From assembly GCF_004005845.1 (NCBI RefSeq), contig NZ_SADE01000001.1, positions 124,001 to 188,000 of the forward strand: DNA of 64,000 bases, written 5' to 3'. Below are positions 52,452 to 60,841 of the stretch, piece by piece. A model generated the notes under the pieces. That model searched no databases, was not told where the DNA came from, and was given only the letters and a program-made list of their open reading frames with translations. The position numbers and the translations under genes are program-made. Every line of letters starts with the position of its first letter. The stretch's first letter is position 1. This DNA comes from Hwanghaeella grinnelliae. GTDB taxonomy: Bacteria > Pseudomonadota > Alphaproteobacteria > UBA8366 > Aestuariispiraceae.

Positions 52452-53123
52452 TCAGTCTTCTTTACCGCCGTGGGCCTTCGACCAGGTAACGGGATCGTTC
52501 AGGAAGGCTTTGATTTCTGCGATTTGCTCGGCGGGAAACAGTTCGGCTTCCTCGACATACTCGAGCACATCCCACCAGGTGCAGAGCGCATGCAAGGCCA
52601 CTCCTTGATCTTTGAGGTGGGCGACCGATTCCGGAAAAATGCCGTAGTGGAAGACGACGAAGCAATGGGCGCATTCCGCGCCGGCCTCTCGAATCCCTTC
52701 AACGAAGGAAAGCTTGGACCCGCCATCCGTGGCCAAATCTTCCACCAGAATGACTTTTTGGCCTTCCTGAAGGTCGCCCTCAATCCGGGCGTTCCGGCCG
52801 AATCCCTTGGGCTTCTTGCGGATGTAACACATGGGCAGCATCAATTCGTCGGCGATCCAGGCGGCGAAGGGGATGCCCGCGGTTTCCCCACCGGCGACGA
52901 CGTCCAGGCTTTCGAACCCGACAGCTTCTTCGATCTGGGCCGCGCCCATCTGCATCAAACGGCGCCGGGCGCGCGGGAAGCCGATCAACCGCCGGCAATC
53001 CGTATAGACGGGGCTGGCGCGCCCGCTTGTGAAGATGAACGGGTCGTCCGGCTGGAACAGGATGGATTTGGTTTCGATCAGGATGCGCGCGGTGATTTGC
53101 GCGGGTGTCAGGCTCATCGTCAT
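52452..53123 (-). CDS. pyrE: Orotate phosphoribosyltransferase
   Basis: A 223-residue type I phosphoribosyltransferase. FTSGRASPVYTDCRRLIGFP, VVAGGETAGIPFAAWIADEL, MLPMCYIRKKPKGFGRNARI and the PRPP loop KVILVEDLATDGGSKLSFVE match the PyrE pattern. It makes OMP from orotate and PRPP in pyrimidine synthesis. The start is at ATG 53123 or two codons later (MTMSLT). It is followed by the peptide-transporter genes and preceded by the SLAC1-type transporter on the same strand, with 45 bases between; no functional link is evident. Confidence 0.93.
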   Translation of the reverse strand: MTMSLTPAQITARILIETKSILFQPDDPFIFTSGRASPVYTDCRRLIGFPRARRRLMQMGAAQIEEAVGFESLDVVAGGETAGIPFAAWIADELMLPMCYIRKKPKGFGRNARIEGDLQEGQKVILVEDLATDGGSKLSFVEGIREAGAECAHCFVVFHYGIFPESVAHLKDQGVALHALCTWWDVLEYVEEAELFPAEQIAEIKAFLNDPVTWSKAHGGKED

Positions 53124-53168
53124 TGTCCCGTCTTCGGAATTTCATGAAATGTGGTAAGGCGCCACGGA

Positions 53169-54149
53169 TTAGCCCGGCGCCTTGAACAGGCCGCCCTGGA
53201 CCATGAACCGCGCGGTGCGCCAAGAAACCAGAATAACGACAAGGCTGGCAACCCCCAAGGTGAGCAGGGCTAGCGCGGCGCTGGCAGGTTCTTCGAGGTG
53301 ATCGTTGTAGAGCATCGCGGCCCTCGTGAAAGCGTCCAGCGGAAAAGTGAAGGCCCACCAAGCCATGGTGAAGGGAAGCGCCAGGAAATCCTTTAGTTTC
53401 GTCACCAGAATAAGGGCCATCATACAGGCCACACCGAACAGCATATGCGCGAAGGGGTCCATATAGCCGCCCTGCAAATGAGCATAGGCGACGACGCAGA
53501 GCGACGGGGGCGTAAGAATAATGACCAAGGCCGGCCGCTGCGGCGGGGGCAATCCCTCAGCAAAAATGAGGCGGTATAAAAATAAGGGCGTCAAAGCCAT
53601 CCAGAAAAATACGGCGACGCCAAACAGAAGCCAGTTGATAAAGGGATAGTCGAAGGCGGATCCAGCAATCGGCGCAAGGATGATGCCGACGGTGGGCAGC
53701 AGCCAGACCGGGGTGATGGATTGCACGCCCAACCCTTTGTTAAGCCAGACATATCCAACGACATGAATTGTTACGGCAAGTTGCCCGATCACACCGATCA
53801 ACCAAAAAACTTCCCCGACAATCATCGCATAGGGTGTTATCACGCCGGCAATCAGCATGAAGTTCATCGGAATCGCGGCTATCAGGCTGGCCGTCGGCAC
53901 CGAACGCGCTTCTGTCAGTGTCGCTTGCGGAAACCGGATTGTTTTCATGCCGTAGAGCACAAGGGCGGCCAGGAAAAAGCCCGCCCCGAAGCCTGAGATT
54001 GTTTCCCCAATCCAACCCGGTATACCGAACCCCGCACCTGCGTCACGCCAGGCCAGGCCCAAGCCAACGATACCGAGCACCGCGGGGAATACCGCGATGG
54101 AAAAATACTGTAGACCATGGGCGGCCTGCTTTTCGGGGTCCTTTGTCAC
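53169..54149 (-). CDS. TDT/SLAC1-family transporter (TehA-like)
   Basis: A 326-residue inner-membrane protein with about ten hydrophobic segments, the usual size and topology of the tellurite resistance/dicarboxylate transporter (TDT) group. FSIAVFPAVLGIVGLGLAWR opens the first helix and a pore-lining helix pattern is seen in IPMNFMLIAGVITPYAMIVG. PFTMAWWAFTFPLDAFTRAA is the best-conserved C-terminal signature. Members are anion channels or C4-dicarboxylate, sulfite or malate transporters. Substrate is not assignable. It lies 31 bases after the DAO-type gene and 45 bases before pyrE on one strand. Confidence 0.88.
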   Translation of the reverse strand: MTKDPEKQAAHGLQYFSIAVFPAVLGIVGLGLAWRDAGAGFGIPGWIGETISGFGAGFFLAALVLYGMKTIRFPQATLTEARSVPTASLIAAIPMNFMLIAGVITPYAMIVGEVFWLIGVIGQLAVTIHVVGYVWLNKGLGVQSITPVWLLPTVGIILAPIAGSAFDYPFINWLLFGVAVFFWMALTPLFLYRLIFAEGLPPPQRPALVIILTPPSLCVVAYAHLQGGYMDPFAHMLFGVACMMALILVTKLKDFLALPFTMAWWAFTFPLDAFTRAAMLYNDHLEEPASAALALLTLGVASLVVILVSWRTARFMVQGGLFKAPG

Positions 54150-54180
54150 ACTCTATCCTGTGTCAGGGTTTTACTTGGGC

Positions 54181-55509
54181 TCAGGTTTCCGAGAACGGCG
54201 CGATCTTTGTGCCGTCGTGGAACCGGCTGAATCGGAAAGGCTCAGGATCGACCACAGGATGCGCGCCGCTGACAAGGTCCGCCATAAGGCGTCCTGCTCC
54301 CGGTCCGATGCCGAAGCCATGGCCGCTGAAACCACTTGCTATGAAAAGGCCTGGCGTCTTCTCAACTGGTGAAATCGCCGGCACGGCGTCCGGTGTGACG
54401 TCAATCGCGCCGGCCCAGCCTTCTTCGATTGTCGCTTTTGCGAAAGCCGGGAAAGCGGCGATCAGGTTCCGTTTTGCTTCGCCCAGGATGTCCTGGCTCG
54501 GTTCCGGGTCCCAAATGCGGTTCTCTTCGAAGGGGGAGACGTCGTCCATACCCCATCTACGGTTCTGCCGGATGGCTTCCATGAAACGGGGCCCGAGGCG
54601 AATGCGCAGTGATTTGCGTTCCATCTGGAAGGCGGCCCAGAAAGATTTCATCAGCCGGAAACTGTCCGGTGTCAGATGGTAATAAGAAGCACCGCCATGG
54701 GCGATCGTGTAGCCGCCGTCCAGGCGTTTGCGGATAGCGAAATTGGGGCCGCAAACGGAAGTATCGATCTCCGCCTCCAGCGGCGCGGTCCGCATGACGC
54801 TGGAAATCACGGTCTGCTGCGGGAAGTCGATGCCGTGGCGGCGCAGGAAGAGGCGTGACCAGGCCCCGCCGGCGACGACCAATGCGTCTGTTTCGATCGG
54901 GCCTCGTTCGGTGAAGACCATGGAAACACGACCGCCCTTCGTTTCAAAGCCGCGGATGGCGCAATCGGTCAGGACCGCACCGCCCAGCCTTTGAACGGCA
55001 CGTGCGATGGCCGGCGCGGCCTTGGATGGTTCTGCCCGACCGTCGCTTGCGGTATAAAGCGCACCCAGCCATTTTTGCGCGCCGCCCGGGGCGATGGCGT
55101 CCAGCGCGTCGCCCGTCAGCAGTTTTGTGTCCAATTGATATTGCTGGGCATAGCCGACCCATTCTTCATACCGCTCCAAGTCCTCCCTGGTAGCGGCCAG
55201 ATACGCGACACCGGCTTGTCGGAAACCGGTTTCGTCTTCTATTTCCTCGTTCAGGCCGCGCCAGATTTTCAGGCTTTCGATGATCAAGGGTATTTCGCCC
55301 GGGTCCCGGCCCTGCTGCCGGCAATAGCCCCAGTTTCGGCTCGATTGTTCCCCGCCGATCCGTCCCTTTTCACAAAGCGCGACGGATAGCCCTTTTTTCG
55401 CCAGGAAATAGGCGGTGGAAACGCCGGCAATGCCGCCGCCCACAATAACGACGTCAACTTTCTTGGGAAGTTTTTCCGTCGGTGTAATCGGATCTACGGG
55501 TGGGGACAT
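54181..55509 (-). CDS. FAD-dependent amino-acid/amine oxidoreductase (DAO family)
   Basis: A 442-residue flavoprotein. The N-terminal Rossmann motif is VDVVIVGGGIAGVSTAYFLA and continues to KKGLSVALCEKGRIGGEQSS with RNWGYCRQQGRDPGE, a common variant in bacterial glycine oxidase and gamma-glutamylputrescine oxidase relatives. DALVVAGGAWSRLFLRRHGI and a C-terminal GLFIASGFSGHGFGIGPGAG complete the FAD site. It oxidises an amine or amino acid in the cytoplasm. Its start diverges from the formamidase gene by 263 bases, which should hold both promoters. The substrate is unknown. Confidence 0.9.
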   Translation of the reverse strand: MSPPVDPITPTEKLPKKVDVVIVGGGIAGVSTAYFLAKKGLSVALCEKGRIGGEQSSRNWGYCRQQGRDPGEIPLIIESLKIWRGLNEEIEDETGFRQAGVAYLAATREDLERYEEWVGYAQQYQLDTKLLTGDALDAIAPGGAQKWLGALYTASDGRAEPSKAAPAIARAVQRLGGAVLTDCAIRGFETKGGRVSMVFTERGPIETDALVVAGGAWSRLFLRRHGIDFPQQTVISSVMRTAPLEAEIDTSVCGPNFAIRKRLDGGYTIAHGGASYYHLTPDSFRLMKSFWAAFQMERKSLRIRLGPRFMEAIRQNRRWGMDDVSPFEENRIWDPEPSQDILGEAKRNLIAAFPAFAKATIEEGWAGAIDVTPDAVPAISPVEKTPGLFIASGFSGHGFGIGPGAGRLMADLVSGAHPVVDPEPFRFSRFHDGTKIAPFSET

Positions 55510-55772
55510 GAATAACCTGCGACTGGGAAGGCGTGCGAACGGGGTGATTTGGTGTGCGGTGCAATGTCCGCTCGGGCCAATTTGTGGACCGTGGCGGCCG
55601 ATCTTGCAACGGGTAGAGCTGTCTCACCGTGAAGACTGAAGCCTTAGAGCGTAGCCCCTGGAGCATTGTTGTTGCGATGCAGCATCGAATGGAGTCAGAC
55701 TACTCTGATCGCCTCGGGAAGAAGGCGGCTGGAATTTTGTGCGGGGAATGCTTTTGCGAAGAGGGGGCTGCC

Positions 55773-56711
55773 ATGGGCGCTGAATATCATCTGCCGTCGA
55801 AACCGGAGACGGTTCATTGGGGTTTTTGGGACGCGACGCTCGCGCCCGTGCTGAAAGTAAAGTCGGGCGACCGAGTGCGTATCGATGCACTCTCCGGGGA
55901 GCCGGAGGACATGCCCGATGGCAGGGCGGAGGTCGTTGAAGGACATAAGGAAGTCCATGAACAGAACGAACGTGGGCCCGGGCCGCATTTCCTGACCGGT
56001 CCGGTTTATGTAGAGGGCGCGATGCCGGGCGATGTGCTGCAGGTGAAGTTCCTGGACATTTCCCTGCGCGCGAACTGGGGCTGGAACCTGCAATTGCCCG
56101 ATCTAGGCACCTTGCCGGAGGATTTTCCGGAAAAGCGGCGCTTGCATATTCCGCTCGACAAGGAAGCCATGGTCGCGCGTCCGCCCTGGGGCGGAGAAAT
56201 TCCGCTGCGGCCCTTCTTCGGCAATTTCGGCGTCGCGCCGGACCCGTCGCTGGGCAAGTTCACCTCCGTCATCCCGCGGGAATTCGGCGGCAATATGGAC
56301 AACAAGGAGCTGATCGAAGGCACGACCGTCTACTTCCCGGTCTTCAATGAAGGGGCTCTGTTTTCCGCGGGTGATGGCCATGCGGTGCAGGGTGACGGCG
56401 AGGTTTGCCTGACGGCGATCGAAACCTGCCTTAGCGGGACGGTCGAATTGACCGTGCGGAAGGACTTGAAGCTGACCATGCCGATGGCGGAAACGGACAC
56501 AAGCTGGATCACCATGGGCATGAATGAGGATTTGGATGAGGCGGCGAAACAAGCCTTGCGGGAAATGATCGACCTTATCGTCAGGATCAGCGACCTGTCC
56601 CGGCAGGACGCGTATTCCCTTTGCAGCCTGGCCGCAGACCTGCGTGTCACCCAATTGGTCGATATCAACAAAGGTATTCACTGCGTGCTGCCGAAATCGG
56701 TTCTGCCCTAG
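55773..56711 (+). CDS. Acetamidase/formamidase family hydrolase
   Basis: 313 residues from the ATG at 55773, preceded by GAGGGGG. The frame is open to 55629 but that extension has no family features. Motifs are HWGFWDATLAPVLKVKSGDR, HFLTGPVYVEGAMPGDVLQV, PPWGGEIPLRPFFGNFGVAP, FGGNMDNKELIEGTTVYFPV and ALFSAGDGHAVQGDGEVCLT, the standard FmdA/AmdA set that includes the metal-binding His and Asp near GDGHAVQGDGE. The enzyme hydrolyses formamide, acetamide or similar small amides to ammonia. It is followed by a strong terminator and then by an orphan binding-protein gene, suggesting a small amide-use island. Confidence 0.92.
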   Translation: MGAEYHLPSKPETVHWGFWDATLAPVLKVKSGDRVRIDALSGEPEDMPDGRAEVVEGHKEVHEQNERGPGPHFLTGPVYVEGAMPGDVLQVKFLDISLRANWGWNLQLPDLGTLPEDFPEKRRLHIPLDKEAMVARPPWGGEIPLRPFFGNFGVAPDPSLGKFTSVIPREFGGNMDNKELIEGTTVYFPVFNEGALFSAGDGHAVQGDGEVCLTAIETCLSGTVELTVRKDLKLTMPMAETDTSWITMGMNEDLDEAAKQALREMIDLIVRISDLSRQDAYSLCSLAADLRVTQLVDINKGIHCVLPKSVLP

Positions 56712-57019
56712 GGCCGTGGGTCGACAATCCCGGATTGGATGCGCCCGGAACTGGTCGGTTCCGGGCGCTTTTCGGTTTATGCCGGACTATGATCTCGGTT
56801 GCCCGGATTCTTGCGCTGGCATCCCACCACCCCAAATTGCAATGCAAAAAATTTTCATTTTCATGTTGCGGCGCAAAAATTTTTGTAGGTAGGATCGTAG
56901 TTGTTACGACTAATTTTCGGTCTCGTTCGTGTGGCCGGGGGGTCGTTCCAACACAATGTCGGCTGGCCTGTATTCAAAGGTGGGCTGACAGAGTGTCCAA
57001 CGCACGGGGGTGCCTTGTC
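56712..57019. other. Intergenic region with terminator and upstream promoter
   Basis: 308 bases. The first part carries the formamidase terminator. From about 56840 the sequence is AT-rich with A/T tracts and a small inverted repeat (TCGTA, GTTGT, TACGA near 56896-56910), consistent with a promoter for the binding-protein gene at 57020. No gene is supported on either strand. Confidence 0.5.
56741..56772 (+). terminator. Intrinsic terminator after the formamidase gene
   Basis: A perfect 11-base stem (GCGCCCGGAAC and GTTCCGGGCGC) with a 6-base loop, followed by TTTT. It begins 30 bases after the formamidase stop. Confidence 0.92.
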
Positions 57020-58207
57020 ATGATGTCAGTTTTCGGAAAGTTCCTACTTGCCGCTTCAATTACGGTTTCGTCTTTTTCCGCGTATGCCCAGGATGTTGTA
57101 AAAATCGGATCGCCGCTTGCCTTGACCGGTGCGCTGGCGGCTGAAGGCGCCAAGCAGAAGCTGGCCTATGACCTGTGGTTGGAACGGGTGAACGCTGCGG
57201 GCGGCATCCAGGTCGGCGACCGTAAGCTACCGGTCGAACTGATCACCTACGACTATCAGACAGACGGCAAGCGTGCCGGAATCCTGGCCGAAAAGCTCAT
57301 CACGGATGACGAGGTCGATTTCCTGACCGCGCCCTTCGGATCGGGTCATACCAAGATCACTGCCGCGGTGGCGGAGCGCTACGGGGTGCCGATCATCGCG
57401 GTCGCGTCCTCCGAGCCGGTGCATAACCAGGGTTTCAAGAACTTGTTCGGGACGTTGGCGCCGTCCAGCGGTCTGATCGACGGCATGCTGGATCTGTTTT
57501 TCGCCGCCAAGCCGGACTTGAAGAAGATTGCAATCCTCGGCCGCGATGATGTCTTTCCGCGCATCATGGCCAAGCTGATGGCCGGCGGTGCGGAAGGCCG
57601 GGATCTGGAGATCGTCTATAATGATCTATACCCGGTGGGCACCTTGGATCATTCCTCTTCGATTGCCGCGATACGGTCTGCGGAACCCGATTGGATTTAC
57701 GTGACCGGTTACACCGAGGATCTCGTGCTGTTCAGAAAGCAGATGGCCGACCTCAACCTCACTGCGCCGATCGTCACCATGATCACCGGGCCGGCCTACA
57801 AGGAATTCGTGGATAACCTTGGCCCGCTCGCCGAAAACGTCACCAGCGCATCTTGGTGGCACTACTCGGCCGCTTATGAAGGCGACGACGTCTTCGGGTC
57901 CACCAAAGCGTTTTACGATGCCGTGGTCGAAGCGACCGGCGGTGAAGAGCCGGATTATGTCCATGCTTCATCTGCAGCGGCTTTGATCGCGCTGCAGAAG
58001 GCGATTGAGACGGCGGGGACGCTTGACCGGGACGCGGTGCGCAAGGCGCTCACCGAACTGGATATCACGACCTTCTACGGGCCGATCAATTTCCGGGAAG
58101 ACGGGCTGAACGACAACCGCGATCTGCCGATCATCCAGATCCAGGGCGGCAAGCCGGCCGTGCTGGCGCCGGCGTCGATCGCTACCGGTACGATCCGTCT
58201 CAATTGA
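57020..58207 (+). CDS. Branched-chain/amide-type ABC substrate-binding protein (orphan)
   Basis: 395 or 396 residues from ATG 57020 or 57023; the frame is open upstream but lacks features. The signal peptide is FLLAASITVSSFSAYA and then QDVVKIGSPLALTGALAAEG. The family I-like features continue with LAYDLWLERVNAAGGIQVGD, PVELITYDYQTDGKRAGILA, VDFLTAPFGSGHTKITAAVA and VPIIAVASSEPVHNQGFKNL. This is the Leu/Ile/Val-type periplasmic binding fold that also serves urea, short-chain amide and aromatic uptake. No permease or ATPase gene lies near, so it must work with a transporter encoded elsewhere or act as a sensor. It is flanked by formamidase and a PhyH-type oxygenase. Confidence 0.9.
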   Translation: MMSVFGKFLLAASITVSSFSAYAQDVVKIGSPLALTGALAAEGAKQKLAYDLWLERVNAAGGIQVGDRKLPVELITYDYQTDGKRAGILAEKLITDDEVDFLTAPFGSGHTKITAAVAERYGVPIIAVASSEPVHNQGFKNLFGTLAPSSGLIDGMLDLFFAAKPDLKKIAILGRDDVFPRIMAKLMAGGAEGRDLEIVYNDLYPVGTLDHSSSIAAIRSAEPDWIYVTGYTEDLVLFRKQMADLNLTAPIVTMITGPAYKEFVDNLGPLAENVTSASWWHYSAAYEGDDVFGSTKAFYDAVVEATGGEEPDYVHASSAAALIALQKAIETAGTLDRDAVRKALTELDITTFYGPINFREDGLNDNRDLPIIQIQGGKPAVLAPASIATGTIRLN

Positions 58208-58239
58208 TTAATACGCGAAAGATGTAATAGGAGGCCGTG

Positions 58240-59067
58240 ATGGCTGGTTCATTGACTGCGGAAGAAGTCGCGCAATTTGAGGCGGAGGGTTATTTCCTGA
58301 AGCGACGCGCACTCTCTGCCGCGCACGCGACCGAGTGCCGGGCCCGGATCGAGTCGATGGAGCAGCAACTCGGTGAGGATTGTAACGTTCGAATGAAGAT
58401 CAAGGCGCATGTCGTCGCGCCTTGGATGGTGGACCTCGCGCGGCATCCGGTGATCTTGGATGCCGTCGAGTCCCTGCTGGGTCCGAACATTATGCTGTTC
58501 GGTTCCTCCATGTTTGCCAAGGCGGCAAATAACGACAAGTTCGTCTCCTGGCATCAGGACAGCGCCTATTACGGACTGGACCCGACGGACAGCGTCACGG
58601 TTTGGCTCGCCTTCACAAAGAGCAACAAGGCGAACGGTTGTTTGCGCGTTCTGCCCGAGTCCCACCTGGGCACCGATTACGAGCACGAGGAAACCTACGA
58701 CCCGAAGAACCTGTTGGCGCGCGGCCAGACCATCGTCGGCATTGATGACGACCGGGCGGTCTATCTGGAATTGGAGCCGGGCGAGTTTTCCATGCACCAT
58801 GTCCGCACCGCCCATGGCAGCCTGGCCAACCCGACCGACGACCGGCGCATGGGCCTCGCCTTCTTCTATATGGGCGCGCATGTGGAATCGACGTTGGGCC
58901 GGCGCACGGCGCTGCTGGTCCGCGGTGAGGACAAGCACGGCCATTGGGACCAGGACCCGCTGCCCAAGACCGACCTTGACCCGGACACGCTGGCCTTCCT
59001 GACCGATATGTGGTCGCGCTATCAAAGCAAGGAGGTCAAACAGGCCGCGGCTGCGGGGAAGCTGTAG
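58240..59067 (+). CDS. Phytanoyl-CoA dioxygenase family protein (Fe/2OG oxygenase)
   Basis: A 275-residue non-haem iron, 2-oxoglutarate-dependent oxygenase. The iron site is H105xD107 in SWHQDSAYYGL plus the distal histidine H192 in VRTAHGS. Residues R202/R203 in TDDRRMGLAF are likely 2-oxoglutarate ligands. NVRMKIKAHVVAPWMVDL and NGCLRVLPESHLGTDYEHEE are usual PhyH-family features. The ATG at 58240 has a perfect AGGAGG five bases upstream; a GTG three bases earlier is possible. It hydroxylates an unknown small molecule in the cytoplasm. It lies 32 bases after the binding-protein gene, and the two look co-transcribed, so the imported compound may be its substrate. Confidence 0.88.
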   Translation: MAGSLTAEEVAQFEAEGYFLKRRALSAAHATECRARIESMEQQLGEDCNVRMKIKAHVVAPWMVDLARHPVILDAVESLLGPNIMLFGSSMFAKAANNDKFVSWHQDSAYYGLDPTDSVTVWLAFTKSNKANGCLRVLPESHLGTDYEHEETYDPKNLLARGQTIVGIDDDRAVYLELEPGEFSMHHVRTAHGSLANPTDDRRMGLAFFYMGAHVESTLGRRTALLVRGEDKHGHWDQDPLPKTDLDPDTLAFLTDMWSRYQSKEVKQAAAAGKL

Positions 59068-59129
59068 GTCTTATAGAATATCTAGACGTGGAATCGTGTT
59101 TTTACCGACACGCAAAGGATTCTCCAAGG

Positions 59130-60719
59130 TCAGCAGTTCTTGAATCCCTGCTTCGCGCAAGTTCTGGCATATTTGACGATTTGGCTGCGGCTTTCGGGGG
59201 CGAGTTGATTCAACAACTTATTGGCGTGTGGCTTTGCTTCCTTCATACCTTGTTGGGATGCGATCACGACCCACATAATTCCTCGACCAATGTCTTTCTC
59301 GGTTCCTTTTCCGTCTATGTAGTAGGAACCCAGAAACAATTGACCGGTTGGGAAACCGAGTTCTGCTGAGCGCTTCATATGGCGAAAGGCAGAGGTGGGA
59401 TCTGCCGGTACGCCCGATCCTCCCAGGTAGAGTTGCCCAAGTAGGAAATGCGCCTGGACAACATCCTGATCAGCTGCAGCGTTCAAGTACGAAACGGCCT
59501 TAGGGATATCTTGCCCAACCCCATTGCCGTCTTTCAGAAGTATAGCGAGGTTCAAGAGTGAGGCTGGGTAGCCCTGATCGGCTGATTGTTGGTACCACCG
59601 AACTGCCGTTTCGTTGTTTTGATCTACACCGATACCGTTTTGATACATGTAGCCCAGATTATGTTGTGCGGCGGCGTAACCGGAATTTGCCGCTTCCTGG
59701 AACAAGGTGTGCGCTTTTGCCGTGTCCTTACCGAAATGGTTGCCTTCAAGATACATAAGGCCGAGGTCAGATTTTGCGTCTGGTATGCCGGCCTCTGCGG
59801 CAGCTTGGAACATTTTGGCTGCGAATGCATAGTCACGGGGGACGTTGTCCCCTTTGTAGTACATCTGCCCTAAGCTGTATTGGGCGACCGGGGACCCCTG
59901 GTCCGCTGCCTTAGCGTACCAGTATCTTGCATTTTGTGGGGCCTCAGGAACACCTGTGCCGTCTCTGTACATTTCTGCCAAACGGATTTGGGCTTCGGCG
60001 AGTCCTTGTTCGGCGGCCTCTCGGTACCATTTTGCCGCTTCGCCGTGCGACTGTTCGACGCCTTGGCCCTTTGCGTACAAATTACCGAGTTCGAGTTGTG
60101 CCGTTACATAGCCTTCTTTTGCTGCTTTCGTGAACCACTCTGAAGCCAACTTGTAGCTTTGCTGGTAGCCTTTGCCTGATAGGTACATGTAGCCGATGTT
60201 GTACGCAGCGATTGCGTCCCCGGCTTCGAATGCTTCTTGAAGAAGCTTTTGCGCTTTTTCGTAGCCCTGCGGGGTGCCAAGAGCTTCTATGTAGATCTTC
60301 GCTAGGCTGGTTTTGGCCTCATTCGATCCGTCCGCGACTGCTTTTTCAAAATATTGTCTTGCCAAGTTCAAATCTTGGGCGACGTCTGTATTGCTTAAGT
60401 AGATGAGCCCCAAGTTGTTTGATGCATCGGCGGAACCCTGGTCGGCCGCTTTCTTGAACCACAAAATAGCCTTTTCGATGTCTTTTTCAGTCCCGACGCC
60501 ATCTCTGTAGAAAACGCCTACATTGTATTGCGCTTCTATGTTTCCGGCTTCTGCAAAGCCGCTCAGAATTTGCAGAGCTTTTGAGTATTCCCGTCGTTCA
60601 AACGCTTGCGCCGCATCATTCATAGTTTGTGCGATGGCCAATGTTGGGCTGCCGAATATCAAAATTCCTATAATAATGTATTTAGTGACGTGTATCATTC
60701 GCTCGCTCATACTGGGCAT
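59130..60719 (-). CDS. Sel1-repeat (TPR-like) exported protein
   Basis: 529 residues with ATG candidates at 60719, 60710 and 60698; the last gives the neatest signal peptide (MIHVTKYIIIGILIFGSPTL, then AIAQ). The mature part is about 12 Sel1 repeats of roughly 36 residues from residue 60 to 500, for example AQYNVGVFYRDGVGTEKDIE, AQIRLAEMYRDGTGVPEAPQ and AQHNLGYMYQNGIGVDQNNE. The C-terminus has two cysteines (ARTCAKQGFKNC). Sel1 solenoids bind peptides or partner proteins in the periplasm or at the surface. The gene is visibly lower in GC than its neighbours, uses T/A-ending codons, and so may be a recent acquisition. It is monocistronic, convergent with the dioxygenase gene and divergent from the SOS cassette. 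Function unknown. Confidence 0.88.
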   Translation of the reverse strand: MPSMSERMIHVTKYIIIGILIFGSPTLAIAQTMNDAAQAFERREYSKALQILSGFAEAGNIEAQYNVGVFYRDGVGTEKDIEKAILWFKKAADQGSADASNNLGLIYLSNTDVAQDLNLARQYFEKAVADGSNEAKTSLAKIYIEALGTPQGYEKAQKLLQEAFEAGDAIAAYNIGYMYLSGKGYQQSYKLASEWFTKAAKEGYVTAQLELGNLYAKGQGVEQSHGEAAKWYREAAEQGLAEAQIRLAEMYRDGTGVPEAPQNARYWYAKAADQGSPVAQYSLGQMYYKGDNVPRDYAFAAKMFQAAAEAGIPDAKSDLGLMYLEGNHFGKDTAKAHTLFQEAANSGYAAAQHNLGYMYQNGIGVDQNNETAVRWYQQSADQGYPASLLNLAILLKDGNGVGQDIPKAVSYLNAAADQDVVQAHFLLGQLYLGGSGVPADPTSAFRHMKRSAELGFPTGQLFLGSYYIDGKGTEKDIGRGIMWVVIASQQGMKEAKPHANKLLNQLAPESRSQIVKYARTCAKQGFKNC

Positions 60720-60792
60720 TGGTCGGATGGATTGTTAGCACGACGCAAAGCGCGCGCAAGTGTCGGTTGATTTATGCAGCCTTCAATCCCAA

Positions 60793-60822
60793 TTGACGAA
60801 AGAACATAATAGGAACTATAAA
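60793..60822 (+). promoter_or_regulatory. SOS promoter of the imuA-imuB-dnaE2 cassette
   Basis: A -35 box TTGACG at 60793-60798 and a -10 box TATAAA at 60817-60822 have 18-base spacing and end 19 bases before the imuA ATG. The LexA site at 60802-60816 fills the spacer. The combination indicates a LexA-repressed, DNA-damage-inducible promoter. Confidence 0.8.
60802..60816. promoter_or_regulatory. LexA box, GAAC-N7-GAAC
   Basis: The direct repeat GAAC-N7-GAAC equals the alphaproteobacterial LexA consensus GTTC-N7-GTTC read on the other strand. A third GAAC at 60825-60828 follows after 8 bases. The site sits between the -35 and -10 elements, where a bound repressor would block polymerase. Confidence 0.88.
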
Positions 60823-60841
60823 AAGAACAAAATAGGAATAT

